NCBI RefSeq assembly: GCF_000154985.1
Contig: NZ_DS572694.1
Coordinates: 248,001-312,000 of the forward strand
Source of the DNA: Streptococcus infantarius subsp. infantarius ATCC BAA-102
Lineage (GTDB): Bacteria; Bacillota; Bacilli; Lactobacillales; Streptococcaceae
Reading direction: 5' to 3'
DNA: 64,000 nucleotides
The position numbers and the translations under genes were made by a program. This document shows positions 1 to 10,970 of the stretch, piece by piece. The first letter of the stretch is position 1; each line of letters begins with the position of its first letter. Below the pieces are notes generated by a model, which worked only from the letters and a program-made list of their open reading frames with translations, made no database searches and was not told the origin of the DNA.

Positions 1-289
1 CATCAACGATGGCATAAGTAGTTTCAAAGATGTTACCATCTGAAATTTTTGGCAAATCCTCACCGACATACAGTGCATCTAAAGTATCGTATTGATTTTG
101 AATCGCTGTAAAAGCTTCTTCAGCCAGAAACAACTTTAATAGCACATTAAAGACAAGCAAAATAATAGCAAAGGAAGTAATCAAAATCGTCAGTGGCTGC
201 AAAAATAAGGTCGTTCGAAAACGCGATTGCCACCTTTTCTTCTTTAAGTGACTGTCTTTTTTAGTCTTTTTTCGTGAGCTTGAACCCAT
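1..289 (-). CDS. Sensor histidine kinase, N-terminal part only (cut by left edge)
   Basis: About 96 codons are present. The ATG at 287-289 lies inside the 3' end of the response regulator gene, an overlap of about 29 bases, so the two are translationally coupled. The translation shows a Lys/Arg-rich cytoplasmic start, one hydrophobic membrane segment at about residues 28-50, then the beginning of an extracellular sensor region. The catalytic domains lie outside the window. The kinase call rests on the position directly after an OmpR-type regulator and on this topology. The stimulus cannot be told from here. Confidence 0.75.
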   Translation of the reverse strand, partial: MGSSSRKKTKKDSHLKKKRWQSRFRTTLFLQPLTILITSFAIILLVFNVLLKLFLAEEAFTAIQNQYDTLDALYVGEDLPKISDGNIFETTYAIVD

Positions 290-953
290 AGCCCCAAACC
301 GTTTCAATAAGGACATGACTCTCAACCCCTCTCAATTTTTTGCGCAGGCGTTTGATGGTATCATCTGTCACACGTGTCTCGACGTCACTTTCATAGCCCC
401 ATACTTGACTCAAAAGGTCATCACGCGATATTGCCTCCTCGCTATGTGACAACAAAACTTTCAATAGCTCGAATTCTGTATTGGTCAGCTTGATGTGTTT
501 TCCTTGATAAGTTGCAGAGCGGTCCTTATCTGAAAGCTCCAAACCTTCATAAGCAAGAGGTTTAGCCTCTTCATTTGTAGCTTCTTTAGCTACTGGTTGA
601 CGTGCCAAAATGGCTCTGACACGCAAACTCAATTTCAAGGGTGAAAATGGTTTGGTAAAATAATCATCAACCCCAGCTGAAAATCCCTTCACAAAATCAT
701 CATCACTATCACGCGCAGTTAAAAGAATAATCGGCACCTCAGAGCGTTTACGCAACATAGCCGCAATATTAATACCACTTGTTCCTGGCATCATGACATC
801 AAGAACAACCACATCCGCTTCTTCTTCCATAAAACGTAAAAGCAACTGATCACCCGTTTCAAAGACTTCAACTTCTAAGCCTTGATCGCGTAAAAATGAG
901 GCAATCAAATCACGAATATTCTTCTCATCATCTGCTACATAAACCTTTGCCAT
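261..953 (-). CDS. OmpR/PhoB-family response regulator
   Basis: 230 aa, the usual length for the family. The receiver domain (about 1-120) has the acidic pair D8/D9, the phosphoacceptor D52 in LDVMMPG and the conserved lysine in YFTKPF. The C-terminal winged helix (about 130-228) has the typical RVTDDTIKRLRKKLR recognition region. The ATG at 953 is preceded by GAGGTG. It is first in an operon with the partial histidine kinase and divergent from the P-type ATPase gene. It should be a DNA-binding transcription factor activated by that kinase; I cannot assign it to a named streptococcal system. Confidence 0.88.
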   Translation of the reverse strand: MAKVYVADDEKNIRDLIASFLRDQGLEVEVFETGDQLLLRFMEEEADVVVLDVMMPGTSGINIAAMLRKRSEVPIILLTARDSDDDFVKGFSAGVDDYFTKPFSPLKLSLRVRAILARQPVAKEATNEEAKPLAYEGLELSDKDRSATYQGKHIKLTNTEFELLKVLLSHSEEAISRDDLLSQVWGYESDVETRVTDDTIKRLRKKLRGVESHVLIETVWGYGFKLTKKD

Positions 954-1157
954 AGAACACCTCGACTTGCTTAATTTCTTACCTTCATCATACCATAATT
1001 CCTCTCAAAAGCTCCAAAGCTAGCTAAACTTGCCACAAAAATCTTACAATTTGAGTCCCTGTTTTTCCTTGATTTCCCTGAAAAAGTAAAATAGAATTAC
1101 CCTGACCTAGTAAGAATTATTAGATTTTTTAGTATTAGATTTCAGGAGATAGCAAAA

Positions 1158-3524
1158 ATGGATGAAAAAATGATAGCAAATAAGATTTCTGGCTTATCAA
1201 GCAAAGAGGTTGAAGAACGTCTAAAAAATGGTCAAAATAATAAAATGGTCGACGAAAATGCGGCAACAACAAGCTCTATCATTCGCCAAAATATTTTCAC
1301 CTACTTCAATTTAATCTTTGCCATTATCAGCTTATTATTGATTATCGCTGGTTCTTTTAAAAGTTTAACTTTTTTACCTGTTATTATCATTAACATTATC
1401 ATCGGAATCGCTCAACAACTGCGCTCTAAAAAAGTATTAGACCAGCTGAATGTCATTTCAAAATCATCCTACCAAGTTATCAGAGATGGAAAATACCAAT
1501 CTGTCCCTATTGATGAATTGGTGCTTGATGACATCATTTTACTAGATGAAGGAAGACAAATTCCTGCCGATGCCACTTTAGTCGATGGGAAAGTATCTGT
1601 CAACGAATCTCTTCTAACAGGTGAAGAAGATGAAATCGAAAAAGTCATCGGTAGCGATTTAAAATCAGGTAGTTCTATTATCTCAGGAAAATGCCTCGCA
1701 AAACTAACCGCAGTCGGAAACGATTCATATGCCGCCAAACTAACACAAAAAGCTAAAGAAGTTAAACACAAAAAAACAGATATGATTCGCGCTATCGAAG
1801 GCATCATCAAATTTGCCGGAATTATCATTATCCCCATTGGTATTACCTTATTTAGCCAATCACTGTTTTTAAATCACAAAACATTTAGTGACAGTATCGT
1901 GTCAACAGTCGGCGCTCTAATCGGTATGATTCCTGAAGGACTTTATTTATTAATAACCGTTGCTCTTGCCATCAGTGCAATGAAATTGGCTAGAAAAAAA
2001 GTTCTGTTACACGATATGAAAAGTATTGAATCTTTAGCTCGTGTTGACATTTTATGCGTGGATAAGACAGGAACCATCACAGCCAATAAAATGACCGTAA
2101 CAGACCTTATCTTACCTGAGCATGTCGCACGAAAAGATTTAACCATTAACCAAGAAATTCTTTCTAAATACATCAATACTATCCCTGATTCTAATATTAC
2201 AATGTTGGCTTTGCGAGAATATTTCACCTCGAAAGAAGCTTTTAAAAATGCTGAAGCGACCCCATTCTCATCCAAAGTCAAATATTCTCAAATCAAAACA
2301 GAAAATGCCACTTATCGTTTAGGAGCTCCAGATATCTTACTAAACCAGGACATGCTAGAAGTCAATCAAACCAAACTCACTCAATATGCTTCAGACGGTA
2401 AACGCATCTTAGCTTTAGTTGAAATGACCAAAGATCATGCTGTACCACTTCTATTTGTAGCTATAAAAAATGATATTCGAGCAAATGCTAAAGAAATTTT
2501 TTCATTCTTCAATGAAAACGACGTTGCCATTAAAGTCATCTCTGGTGATAACCCTCTAACCGTTTCAAGAATTCCTAACCAAGCAGGAATTTTAGATTCA
2601 GAAAACTACATCGATGCCAGTACTTTAAAAACTAAGGAAGACATTGAAAAAGCTGCGCTAAGTCATACCATTTTTGGGCGAGTGACTCCCGAACAAAAGA
2701 AAGATTTGGTGCTTGCCTTCAAAAAGAACAAATACAAAGTCGCAATGACTGGAGACGGTATCAATGATATTTTAGCGATGAAAGAAGCTGATTGCTCAAT
2801 TGCAATGGGAAGTGGTAGCGAAGCAGCTCGTCAAGCAGCCCAGGTGGTCTTGCTTGATTCAGATTTTTCAAGAATGAAAGATATTGTCTCTCAAGGTCGC
2901 CAAATTATTAATAACATCACTCGTTCAGCAACCTTATTCTTATACAAGAATATCTTTTCAATGTTGCTAGCTATCTTTTCAATCATTACGATTTTTACTT
3001 ATCCCCTTGCTCCTACTCAAGTCTCTCTCATTTCAATGTTCAATATCGGGATTCCAGCATTCTTACTGTCATTAGAAACAAACACTGTCAAGAAAAATCA
3101 GAACTTCCTAAAAGAAACTATTCTGACAGCTCTTCCAGCTTCGCTCACTTCATTTTCAGCCATTGCTTGCTTGGTTGTATTCGGTCAATTGTTTGACATT
3201 TCGCAAAGCAATATTGGTATTGCTAGTACTTATCTACTTGCTGTTGTCGGTTTCTTGATTTTGAGAAATGTTTCAAGACCTCTCAACAAGTATAAGATTT
3301 CTATTTTTATCACTTGCTTTGCTGGTTTCATTATTTGTAGTCTTATTCCATCGCTACGCTCACTATTCATGCTAAATGAATTCAGCAATGAAAGCATGGT
3401 GCTTTGCCTCATTTTTGCTCTTGCTGAAGTAACCGTGATGAGAAGCTTGACTTTCTTATTTGAAAATATCCCAAGCGCTCTTTCGAAATGCCGTTTGGTT
3501 ATTCAAAAACTGTTCGCAGATTAA
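1158..3524 (+). CDS. Cation-translocating P-type ATPase (Exp7-like)
   Basis: 788 aa integral membrane ATPase. Visible parts are paired N-terminal membrane helices (about 45-90), the actuator loop LLTGEE near residue 154 (canonical TGES with Ser replaced by Glu, catalytic Glu kept), the core helix motif MIPEGL near 255, the phosphorylation motif DKTGT near D302, the hinge TGDGIND near 532, and six C-terminal helices. No N-terminal heavy-metal-binding CxxC domain is present, which argues against a copper or cadmium pump. It resembles pneumococcal Exp7. The transported ion, probably Ca, Mg or K, is not determinable here. AGGAGA lies 8 bases before the ATG. The next gene converges with only one base between the stops. 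Confidence 0.85.
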   Translation: MDEKMIANKISGLSSKEVEERLKNGQNNKMVDENAATTSSIIRQNIFTYFNLIFAIISLLLIIAGSFKSLTFLPVIIINIIIGIAQQLRSKKVLDQLNVISKSSYQVIRDGKYQSVPIDELVLDDIILLDEGRQIPADATLVDGKVSVNESLLTGEEDEIEKVIGSDLKSGSSIISGKCLAKLTAVGNDSYAAKLTQKAKEVKHKKTDMIRAIEGIIKFAGIIIIPIGITLFSQSLFLNHKTFSDSIVSTVGALIGMIPEGLYLLITVALAISAMKLARKKVLLHDMKSIESLARVDILCVDKTGTITANKMTVTDLILPEHVARKDLTINQEILSKYINTIPDSNITMLALREYFTSKEAFKNAEATPFSSKVKYSQIKTENATYRLGAPDILLNQDMLEVNQTKLTQYASDGKRILALVEMTKDHAVPLLFVAIKNDIRANAKEIFSFFNENDVAIKVISGDNPLTVSRIPNQAGILDSENYIDASTLKTKEDIEKAALSHTIFGRVTPEQKKDLVLAFKKNKYKVAMTGDGINDILAMKEADCSIAMGSGSEAARQAAQVVLLDSDFSRMKDIVSQGRQIINNITRSATLFLYKNIFSMLLAIFSIITIFTYPLAPTQVSLISMFNIGIPAFLLSLETNTVKKNQNFLKETILTALPASLTSFSAIACLVVFGQLFDISQSNIGIASTYLLAVVGFLILRNVSRPLNKYKISIFITCFAGFIICSLIPSLRSLFMLNEFSNESMVLCLIFALAEVTVMRSLTFLFENIPSALSKCRLVIQKLFAD

Positions 3525-3525
3525 G

Positions 3526-4401
3526 CTACGAACAGTTGTGTAAATCTTTTCGAAATCTTTGAATCAATTGTTTTACCATTTGATAGCTGCTACGCCCTTG
3601 TCTGGCGTAGTGGCCTTTTTTATTAAAATAGCTGCGCTCCCAATCCATATGACGACGATGCTTAATCCAGAGCGGGGCTAGAAAAGTATTGCCTTGATTG
3701 GCTAAAATGCGCTTACGAAAAAATGGGTCATGACGTTTTATCGCTGCAACGTCAAGTTCATAGTGTCTCTGGTCGTTATGATTGGCGTAGTTAAAACTAG
3801 CTCCGTTAATAATACCATTATGAGTCTGACCTTGCGGATCGATTTCATTAGCAAAATGCCCCCTACTATCTAAGATAAATTCTGTGTGAAAAGCCAGCAA
3901 AATTTTTAGATTAATTGGCAGCTCAAATCCTAAAATGACATGTTTAGGTGCTTTATTATGGAGCCTAGCTGATTCTGTCAAATCAAAATCAAATCGCCTC
4001 CGCCAAAACCGTCGCTCTTTTTTATCTTTTAAGTAAGCTAACATCGATTGCCAATCTGACTTAGCAGGAAATTCTTCTCTGATCCACTGAGCTTGGTAGG
4101 CTGAAATCACATAGCGAAATTGATGAACTTGGTGCGATAATAAATTATCCTCAGTCATGCTCTCTCCTGGGTAAGCTACTTGAACTAGTCTTGCTAACTC
4201 ACTCCAAAAAAGGTGATTTGGCGAAAGGTTATCCGAAAATTGATTTAAAAGCTTACGAGTCTGGGCAATCTCGCCAGATAATTCTTCTGGCATTTCTAAG
4301 ATGTCCATTAATTCTTGTAATACAAGTCGTGCTTTGTCACTTGTGCTTGCAGCTTTGCTATTTTCCCAAAAGTAGAAAAAGTCTTTATCTCCGATTTTCA
4401 T
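3526..4401 (-). CDS. DUF3114-type protein of unknown function
   Basis: 291 aa, soluble by appearance, no signal peptide or membrane segment. It has an acidic N-terminal half and a conserved-looking basic, aromatic C-terminal half (HDPFFRKRILANQGN, HRRHMDWERSYF). I associate this pattern with the streptococcal DUF3114 family, from memory and not by search. It converges with the P-type ATPase and is divergent from a TetR gene across 81 bases. The window gives no functional clue. Confidence 0.6.
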   Translation of the reverse strand: MKIGDKDFFYFWENSKAASTSDKARLVLQELMDILEMPEELSGEIAQTRKLLNQFSDNLSPNHLFWSELARLVQVAYPGESMTEDNLLSHQVHQFRYVISAYQAQWIREEFPAKSDWQSMLAYLKDKKERRFWRRRFDFDLTESARLHNKAPKHVILGFELPINLKILLAFHTEFILDSRGHFANEIDPQGQTHNGIINGASFNYANHNDQRHYELDVAAIKRHDPFFRKRILANQGNTFLAPLWIKHRRHMDWERSYFNKKGHYARQGRSSYQMVKQLIQRFRKDLHNCS

Positions 4402-4482
4402 AGGTCAATTATAGCACATTACAGCACTAACACCTTTTTTAAAGGGGCTTATGATAAAATAGTTATAGATGAAGGGGAATTT

Positions 4483-4998
4483 ATGAAGACATTAACTGAA
4501 GAGGCCTTTGCCCGCACTTTAAAAGACATTATGCAGGAAAAATCCTTTGACAAAGTAACTGTGACAGAGTTGGTTCAGCGCATGCATGTCAATCGTCAAA
4601 CCTTTTACTATCATTTCAATGATTTGTATGACCTGCTTGAAAAGATATATATTTCAGATGGTGAGCAAATGATTGGTGATAACCGAACAGACGATTCTTG
4701 GGAAAAAGGCATGCTTGCGATTTTTCAATACATTTTAGCCAACAAAGCGTTTGTCTGCAACACCTATTATTCTATCAATCGTAATTATTTGGAGCATTTT
4801 TTATATGACCGAGCTTATGACTTAATCAAACCAGTACTAAAAGCCAAAAATCCTGACTTAAGTGCCAGCGAACTTGATTTTAGGGTTCATTTTTGCAAAT
4901 ATGGCTTGGTTGGTTTTATCCTTGATTGGATTGATTCAGGATTGCAAGAAAATCCTGATACCTTAGCCAAGCGTATTTATCAACTTTTGAATCACTAG
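4483..4998 (+). CDS. TetR/AcrR-family regulator (DhaS-like), probably of oleate hydratase
   Basis: 171 aa. Residues 1-50 form the TetR helix-turn-helix (VTVTELVQRMHVNRQTFYYHF). The C-terminal ligand domain is short and ends in the LVGFILDWIDSG pattern common in DhaS-like members. The start is ATG after AAGGGG. A terminator follows, so it is probably transcribed separately from the oleate hydratase gene 110 bases downstream. Because this is the only adjacent same-strand gene, control of fatty-acid hydration is the natural guess, but that is inference. Confidence 0.8.
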   Translation: MKTLTEEAFARTLKDIMQEKSFDKVTVTELVQRMHVNRQTFYYHFNDLYDLLEKIYISDGEQMIGDNRTDDSWEKGMLAIFQYILANKAFVCNTYYSINRNYLEHFLYDRAYDLIKPVLKAKNPDLSASELDFRVHFCKYGLVGFILDWIDSGLQENPDTLAKRIYQLLNH

Positions 4999-5025
4999 AC
5001 AAAGTCAGCTAAGTGTCAAAAATTT

Positions 5026-5051
5026 AGACAGGAAAGATTTCCTGTCTATTT
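5026..5051 (+). terminator. Rho-independent terminator after the TetR gene
   Basis: AGACAGGAA and TTCCTGTCT form a 9-bp stem with a 4-base loop, followed by a T-rich run. Confidence 0.75.
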
Positions 5052-5062
5052 TATTTTCTCAA

Positions 5063-5076
5063 AGAAAGCGTTTTAA
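5063..5076 (+). promoter_or_regulatory. Possible cre (CcpA) site before oleate hydratase
   Basis: AGAAAGCGTTTTAA keeps the AAAGCGTTTT core of the cre consensus but lacks the flanking TG and CA. It lies about 33 bases before the start codon. Weak candidate. Confidence 0.3.
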
Positions 5077-5108
5077 TAAAAGTAATTTTAACAAAGGAGT
5101 TGACATGT

Positions 5109-6878
5109 ATGTATTATTCAAATGGTAATTATGAAGCATTTGCTCGTCCTAAAAAACCTGAAAACGTCGATGACAAATCAGCCTATATTGTCGGAAGTGG
5201 CTTAGCAGCTCTTTCTACAGCAGTCTTTCTTGTCCGTGATGCCCAAATGCCTGGCGATCACATTCATATTCTAGAAGAATTGAGCCTTCCCGGTGGTAGC
5301 ATGGACGGTATCAAAAACGATCGCTTAGGCTATATTATTCGTGGCGGTCGTGAAATGGAACCTCACTTTGAAGTGCTCTGGGACTTATTCCGCTCCATTC
5401 CTTCCCTTGAAAATCCAGACCATTCAATCTTGGATGAATTCTACTGGCTCAACAAAGAAGACCCTTGTTATGCCAAGACGCGTATCATTTGCAATCGTGG
5501 TAAAGCTCTTCCTAACGATGGTCAACTAACCCTTTCTGAAAAAGCTATCAAGGAAATGATTGATTTGATTTTGATGCCTGAAAGCAAACTGGAAAATGTT
5601 CAAATCGACCAAGTTTTTGATGACGAATTTTTCAATTCTAATTTCTGGCTCTACTGGTGTACAATGTTTGCCTTTGAACCTTGGTCAAGTGCCATGGAAA
5701 TGCGCCGCTATCTCATGCGCTTTATTCAGCACGTTGGCTGCCTCAAAAATCTTTCTTCTCTTCGCTTCACCAAATACAACCAATACGAATCTTTGATTTT
5801 ACCAATCGTCCACTACTTATCTGAACATGGTGTTTATTTTAGTTATGATACTACCGTGACAAATATTTTAGTTAACCGCAAAGGCAATAAAAAAGTAGCA
5901 AGCAAGCTTGAATTTACAAAAGCAGGTCAAGCAAAAGAACTCTTTTTAAGTGAAAATGATTTGGTCTTTGTCACAAATGGTTCAATCACCGAAAGCACAA
6001 CTTATGGTGACAACGACCACCCAGCACCTGTTAAACACGAATTAGGTGCTAGCTGGGAACTCTGGCAAAAATTGGCTGCCCAAGATGAAAGCTTTGGTCA
6101 CCCAGAAAAATTCTGCCAAAACATTCCAGATGCTAACTGGACTATCTCAGCTACCATCACTTTCAAGGACAAACGTATCGCACCTTACATCGAAGCCGTC
6201 AACCACAAAGACCCATACAGTGGCTCAATCGTAACCAGCGGTCCAACAAGCATTAAAGATTCTAACTGGCTCCTTGGCTATTCTATCAGCCGTCAACCGC
6301 ATTTCAAAGTTCAAAAAGATAATGAACTGGTCGTTTGGCTTTACCCTCTTTACACAGACCGTAAGGGAAATTACATTGCAAAACGCCCTGATGAATGTAC
6401 TGGTAAAGAACTTTGCCAAGAATGGCTCTACCACATGGGAGTCCCTGAAACTGAAATTGCAGAAATTTCTGATACTGCTTCAACTATTCCTTGCCACATG
6501 CCTTACATCACTACTTACTTCATGCCACGTGGCTTAAATGACCGTCCATTAGTAGTGCCAAAAGATAGTCAAAACTTAGCCTTTATTGGTAACTATGCTG
6601 AAACACCTCGTGACACTGTCTTTACTACAGAATACTCTGTCAGAACCGCTATGGAAGCCGTCTACACACTACTTGATGTTGACCGAGGTGTTCCTGAAGT
6701 CTTCGCATCCGCCTTTGATGTTCGCATGCTACTCAATGCTCTTTACTATCTAAATGACCAAAAATCACTAACAGAAATTGATATTCCTTGGGCAGAAAAA
6801 GCCGTCCTCAAAGAAGCTCTTAAAAAAGTGCACGGTACTTATATCGAAGAATTACTCAAAGAATACCACTTGTTATAA
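5109..6878 (+). CDS. ohyA: Oleate hydratase (myosin-cross-reactive antigen family)
   Basis: 589 aa FAD enzyme that adds water to cis double bonds of unsaturated fatty acids, giving 10-hydroxy fatty acids; in streptococci this detoxifies host or rumen fatty acids. The N-terminus [11 protein letters not shown] and the dinucleotide-binding motif [17 protein letters not shown] are typical, as is the later GGRE motif. I chose the ATG at 5109 because AGGAGT lies 8 bases upstream; a TTG at 5100 overlaps that ribosome-binding site. An out-of-frame ATG at 5105 opens a 7-codon ORF across the start and could dampen initiation. The upstream TetR gene is its likely regulator. Confidence 0.93.
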   Translation: MYYSNGNYEAFARPKKPENVDDKSAYIVGSGLAALSTAVFLVRDAQMPGDHIHILEELSLPGGSMDGIKNDRLGYIIRGGREMEPHFEVLWDLFRSIPSLENPDHSILDEFYWLNKEDPCYAKTRIICNRGKALPNDGQLTLSEKAIKEMIDLILMPESKLENVQIDQVFDDEFFNSNFWLYWCTMFAFEPWSSAMEMRRYLMRFIQHVGCLKNLSSLRFTKYNQYESLILPIVHYLSEHGVYFSYDTTVTNILVNRKGNKKVASKLEFTKAGQAKELFLSENDLVFVTNGSITESTTYGDNDHPAPVKHELGASWELWQKLAAQDESFGHPEKFCQNIPDANWTISATITFKDKRIAPYIEAVNHKDPYSGSIVTSGPTSIKDSNWLLGYSISRQPHFKVQKDNELVVWLYPLYTDRKGNYIAKRPDECTGKELCQEWLYHMGVPETEIAEISDTASTIPCHMPYITTYFMPRGLNDRPLVVPKDSQNLAFIGNYAETPRDTVFTTEYSVRTAMEAVYTLLDVDRGVPEVFASAFDVRMLLNALYYLNDQKSLTEIDIPWAEKAVLKEALKKVHGTYIEELLKEYHLL

Positions 6879-6904
6879 TCATCCATAACAAAGTTTTTAT
6901 CACT

Positions 6905-6936
6905 AAAATAGCTCCTCGATTGAGGAGCTATTTTTT
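6905..6936. terminator. Bidirectional terminator between oleate hydratase and pectate lyase
   Basis: A 13-bp perfect stem (AAAATAGCTCCTC with its complement) has a GATT loop and T/A runs on both sides, serving both convergent genes. Confidence 0.85.
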
Positions 6937-6960
6937 AGATTTTCACAATGCTATGCCAGA

Positions 6961-8862
6961 TTAATAAATATTAAATCCAATTTTGCCAGGAATTTTATTA
7001 GCTTGGCAATTAGCAATAATCGCATTTTTAGTATTTTCAACTGACTTGCGAATAGCTGATTGACTGCCAGATGATGGTGTTGTGACAGAACGGCCACTTG
7101 GTAATTTATCACCACTCTTACCAGCAAAGCCTTGAACAGCAGACCATGCTTTAATGGTCAATGGTTGAATGTAATAGTTATAACCATTATCAAATGCCAC
7201 ACAGTGGTCTAAATAAGCTGTAACGGAACTGTTGTTATTATCAAAACCTTTTTTAGCTTCATCAAAAGCAAGACAGTATGACAATTTACGTGTCACACTT
7301 GATTTTGAATTGACAGAACCAAGTTTAAAGCTATTTGGATTACCGTCAAATGAATTGCCAGTCCAAGCTGAAAGACTAATCGTACCAGCGTCAGTCTTGA
7401 TGAAGTTTCCAGTTGGCAAAGCAAATTTCCCTTTTGCGTAATTTGAAGCAAATGAGCCATCCTTAGCTTTGATGAGTTGAACCAGATGAAGATTTTCATC
7501 TAAAGCTTTTTTGTGGTCAAAATCATATTTTCCAGTAAAGACATCAGGGTTACCGTTATTCCAAACTGCACAATTCGTGTAAGTGATATCTGGTGTCACA
7601 TCACCTACTTTATCAAAGGAATCCCAACCATCATCAGAATTATCCCAAGCATAACAGTAAGTAAAGGTATTGCCGCTACCTGCACCGAGTTTTGGTGCAA
7701 AGCCGTCAGCATTTCCGCCGCGAGTGTAGACATCACAGTTACGGTAGCTGTAAACCGCTTCGATCGTATTACGATAAGCACCAGCAGTTACTTGCAAACC
7801 AGCATCGTTGTTATATCTAACAATACAATTTGAAACCTTGTTATTACCAGCAGATTTTCCCTTGATTTGGATACCGTTATCTGGCGCATGCTCAATAATC
7901 AGATTTTGAAGAGTGTAGTTTGAGCCAGAAATTCTGACACCAGCTGCCGCATCTGATGAAGCTTTACCGATGTATTTTGCCATAAAGTTTGAAAAATCAA
8001 GCTCTGGGTAAGAGCCATCCGCATTTTGCACACCGATGATTTGAACATTAGCATTTGCTTTAGACAAAGCAATTTGCCCGTCACAAGCAATCTTGTTTCC
8101 CTTCACATAAACCTTTCCGCCACCAGCTTTTTCAACTTTTGAAATAGCAGAGCGAAGATTGTTATAAGTTGAGACTATCACGCCATTTGAAGCTGCTAAT
8201 GAAGAGGAGATTAAGCTTTCATCAGCACTTTCTGTTTGGGACAAATCAACTTCAGTTGTCTCACTTGAATTGCTAGTAACATCACCTGATTGGCTTTCTG
8301 AAACGGCATCATCAGATGACGTTGATTCCACCTGAATACTAAATAAATCAAGGTCAGCATCTTTAGCATATAAATAAAGCTAACCAGCTTCACCTGAATA
8401 AGTGTAAGTTACTTCACTGGCTTGCACACCTGCAGTCAGATTGGTTAGGTCTTGACCTTGGCTATCAGCTAAAACGAGATGCCCCTCATTAGTCTGTGAA
8501 GTACTTTTCAAAACGACTTTAATCACATCGTTATCTGATACTGAAAATTTCAACGAAGCTTTATCCTTACTACCTGTAGCATTTAACTGCAATGCAGATG
8601 TATAATTACTTTCTGAAACATTAGCTTCTTCTGCTTTAATGGACAATGATGACTCTTCATTTGCTAATAAAGTCAACCCATCAATCTTTTTTTCAGACTT
8701 TAGCTGACCCAAATCTTTAAATGAAGAATCACTAAAATTCCAAGCTACCGAAGAATCGGCTTTAACAATCACTGGACCAGGTCCTAAATGAGACAAAAGC
8801 GTAGCTAATGCTATTAAAAGACCAAAGCCAAGCGACAAAAAATGTTGCTTAAAGTTTCGCAT
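6961..8862 (-). pseudogene. Secreted pectate lyase (polysaccharide lyase family 9), interrupted by one in-frame stop
   Basis: One continuous frame of 634 codons is broken only by TAG at 8380-8382 (codon 161). The first 160 codons hold a signal peptide (FGLLIALATLLSHLG, then a KADSS cleavage region) and an N-terminal beta-sandwich-like domain. The rest holds the right-handed beta-helix with the PL9 signature GGNADGFAPKLG (catalytic Lys region) and the Asp-rich calcium site DNSDDGWDSF. Residues after the stop (LYLYAKDADLDLFSIQV) continue the sandwich domain, so a single substitution is enough to explain it. A downstream GTG at 8331 could give a leaderless cytoplasmic fragment. The active enzyme would cleave polygalacturonate outside the cell. 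Confidence 0.88.
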
Positions 8863-8881
8863 ATTTTAACTCCTCCTTTTT

Positions 8882-8895
8882 TGCGAACGCTTTCT
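8882..8895 (-). promoter_or_regulatory. cre-like CcpA site before the pectate lyase pseudogene
   Basis: On the minus strand, AGAAAGCGTTCGCA matches the cre consensus at 12 of 14 positions and sits just upstream of the GGAGG ribosome-binding site. This fits carbon catabolite repression of a polysaccharide enzyme. Confidence 0.5.
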
Positions 8896-8966
8896 TTATT
8901 TTAACATTTCATTTTAGCATTCTTAGTTTTTTGCAAATCTGGAAAAATCATCCGTTAAAAAGACAC

Positions 8967-8999
8967 AAAAAGAAGCCCCGCAGGACTTCTTTTTTACCG
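8967..8999 (-). terminator. Terminator of thrS
   Basis: AAAAAGAAG and CTTCTTTTT pair around a C/G-rich apex with a flanking A/T run, just after the thrS stop. Confidence 0.7.
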
Positions 9000-9023
9000 A
9001 ATTTATTATGCAAATATAAGGAA

Positions 9024-10970
9024 TTATTCAGCGTCTGGACGTGATTTACGATCGATGTCAGCAAGGATATTTTCTACAAACTCATCGATTGATTCAGTGT
9101 GAGTTTGTTTGCTTCCGTAACGACGAACGTTAACAGTCTTATCAGCCATTTCTTTATCACCAACGATTAATTGGTAAGGAATTTTCTTAGTTTGGCTTTG
9201 ACGAATCTTAAGTTGCATTTTTTCGTTACGTTCGTCAACGTCAACACGAACACCTTTGTCGCGAAGAACTTTAGCAATTTCCCAAGCGTAGTCAACGTGA
9301 GCTTCGTTAGAAACTGGGATAACAGTTACTTGGTGAGGAGCAAGCCATGTTGGGAATGCACCTTTGTAGTTTTCAATCAAGATAGCTGTGAAGCGTTCCA
9401 TTGTTGAGATAACACCACGGTGAATCATAACTGGACGGTGTTCTTCACCATCAGCACCGATGTATGTCAAACCAAAGCGTTCTGGAAGAAGGAAGTCAAG
9501 TTGGATTGTTGACAATGTTTCTTCGTTACCAAGAGCAGTTTTCACTTGGATATCAAGTTTTGGACCGTAGAAGGCAGCTTCACCTTCAGCTTCGAAGTAT
9601 TCAACGCCCATTTCATCCAATGCAGCTTTCAACATTGATTGTGCATTTTCCCACATTTCATCGTCATCATAGTATTTGTGAGTATCTTTAGGGTCACGAA
9701 GTGATAGACGGAAACGGTATTCAGTCAAGTTGAAATCTTCGTAAACGTCGATAATCAATTGAAGAGCTTTTTGGAATTCTTCTTGGATTTGTTCAGGAGT
9801 TACGAACAAGTGACCATCGTTAAGTGACATTTCACGAACACGTTGAAGACCTGACAAAGCACCAGATTTTTCGTAACGGTGCATCATACCGATTTCAGCG
9901 ATACGGATTGGCAATTCACGGTATGAGTGCACGTGGTATTTGTAAACTTGAATGTGGTGTGGACAGTTCATTGGACGAAGAACAAATTCTTCACCATCAC
10001 CCATGTCCATTGTTGGGAACATGTCTTCACGGTAGTGATCCCAGTGACCTGAAGTTTTGTAAAGATCAACTGAAGCCAAAGGTGGAGTGTAAACGTGAAG
10101 GTATCCTGATTCAACTTCTTTATCAACGATGTAACGTTCCAAAGTACGACGGATTGTAGCACCATCTGGTAACCAGAATGGAAGACCTTGACCAACTTCT
10201 TGAGAAATCATGAACAAATCAAGTTCTTTACCAAGTTTACGGTGGTCACGTTCTTTAGCTTCTTGACGTTGTTTAAGGTAAGCTTTAAGGTCTTTTTTAT
10301 CGAACCAAGCAGTACCGTAAACACGTTGCATCATAGCGTTATCGCTATTTCCGCGCCAGTAAGCACCAGCAACGTTCAATAGGTGGAAGACTTGGATACG
10401 ACCAGTTGAAGGTACGTGTGGACCACGGCAAAGGTCTGTAAATTCACCTTGAGTGTAAACAGTAAGTCCGCCTTCATCTTCACCATGTTCTTCGATCAAT
10501 TCAAGTTTGTAAGGATCGTTTTTGAACAATTCACGCGCTTCTTCGATAGAAATTTCTTTACGAACGCATGGAAGGTTTTCTTTAACGATTTTTTTCATTT
10601 CTTCTTCGATACGAGGAAGGTCTTCGTCAGTGATTTGACCTGATTTGTTATCAGTATCGTAGTAGAAACCATTTTCGATTGCAGGACCTACACCAAGGCA
10701 AAGGTCTGGGAAAAGACGTTTTGCTGCTTGAGCAAATAGGTGAGCTGCTGAGTGACGTAAGATACCTAGAGCATCTTCGTGATCAGGTGTTACGACTTCA
10801 ATGCTACCATCTTCAGTGATTGCACGAGTGGTATCAATCAATTCTCCGTTAAATTTACCAGCCAAAGCTTTTTTAGCTAGTGAATTACTGATACTTTGAG
10901 CAATTTCAAAAGTTGTTACACCAGATTCAAATTCGCGCACAGCGCCATCTGGAAAAGTAATTTTAACCAT
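9024..10970 (-). CDS. thrS: Threonyl-tRNA synthetase
   Basis: 648 aa class II synthetase charging tRNA-Thr. The TGS domain (1-60) starts [14 protein letters not shown]. It is followed by the editing domain with its HSAAH motif, the catalytic core with LRPMNCPHH and the motif-2 segment [15 protein letters not shown], and a C-terminal anticodon-binding domain. The frame extends upstream, but the start at 10970 is right: AAAGGAG precedes it and the extension would lie in the T-box leader. It is downstream of the glycolipid glycosyltransferases and has its own promoter and T-box. Confidence 0.97.
   Translation of the reverse strand: MVKITFPDGAVREFESGVTTFEIAQSISNSLAKKALAGKFNGELIDTTRAITEDGSIEVVTPDHEDALGILRHSAAHLFAQAAKRLFPDLCLGVGPAIENGFYYDTDNKSGQITDEDLPRIEEEMKKIVKENLPCVRKEISIEEARELFKNDPYKLELIEEHGEDEGGLTVYTQGEFTDLCRGPHVPSTGRIQVFHLLNVAGAYWRGNSDNAMMQRVYGTAWFDKKDLKAYLKQRQEAKERDHRKLGKELDLFMISQEVGQGLPFWLPDGATIRRTLERYIVDKEVESGYLHVYTPPLASVDLYKTSGHWDHYREDMFPTMDMGDGEEFVLRPMNCPHHIQVYKYHVHSYRELPIRIAEIGMMHRYEKSGALSGLQRVREMSLNDGHLFVTPEQIQEEFQKALQLIIDVYEDFNLTEYRFRLSLRDPKDTHKYYDDDEMWENAQSMLKAALDEMGVEYFEAEGEAAFYGPKLDIQVKTALGNEETLSTIQLDFLLPERFGLTYIGADGEEHRPVMIHRGVISTMERFTAILIENYKGAFPTWLAPHQVTVIPVSNEAHVDYAWEIAKVLRDKGVRVDVDERNEKMQLKIRQSQTKKIPYQLIVGDKEMADKTVNVRRYGSKQTHTESIDEFVENILADIDRKSRPDAE

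Noticed and set aside
5100-5108. TTG start for oleate hydratase
   Set aside because: It overlaps the AGGAGT ribosome-binding site; the ATG at 5109 has ideal spacing and matches the known N-terminus.
7513-7833. 106-aa frame opposite the pectate lyase
   Set aside because: Antisense shadow rich in Ile/Thr/Val repeats mirroring the beta-helix codons.
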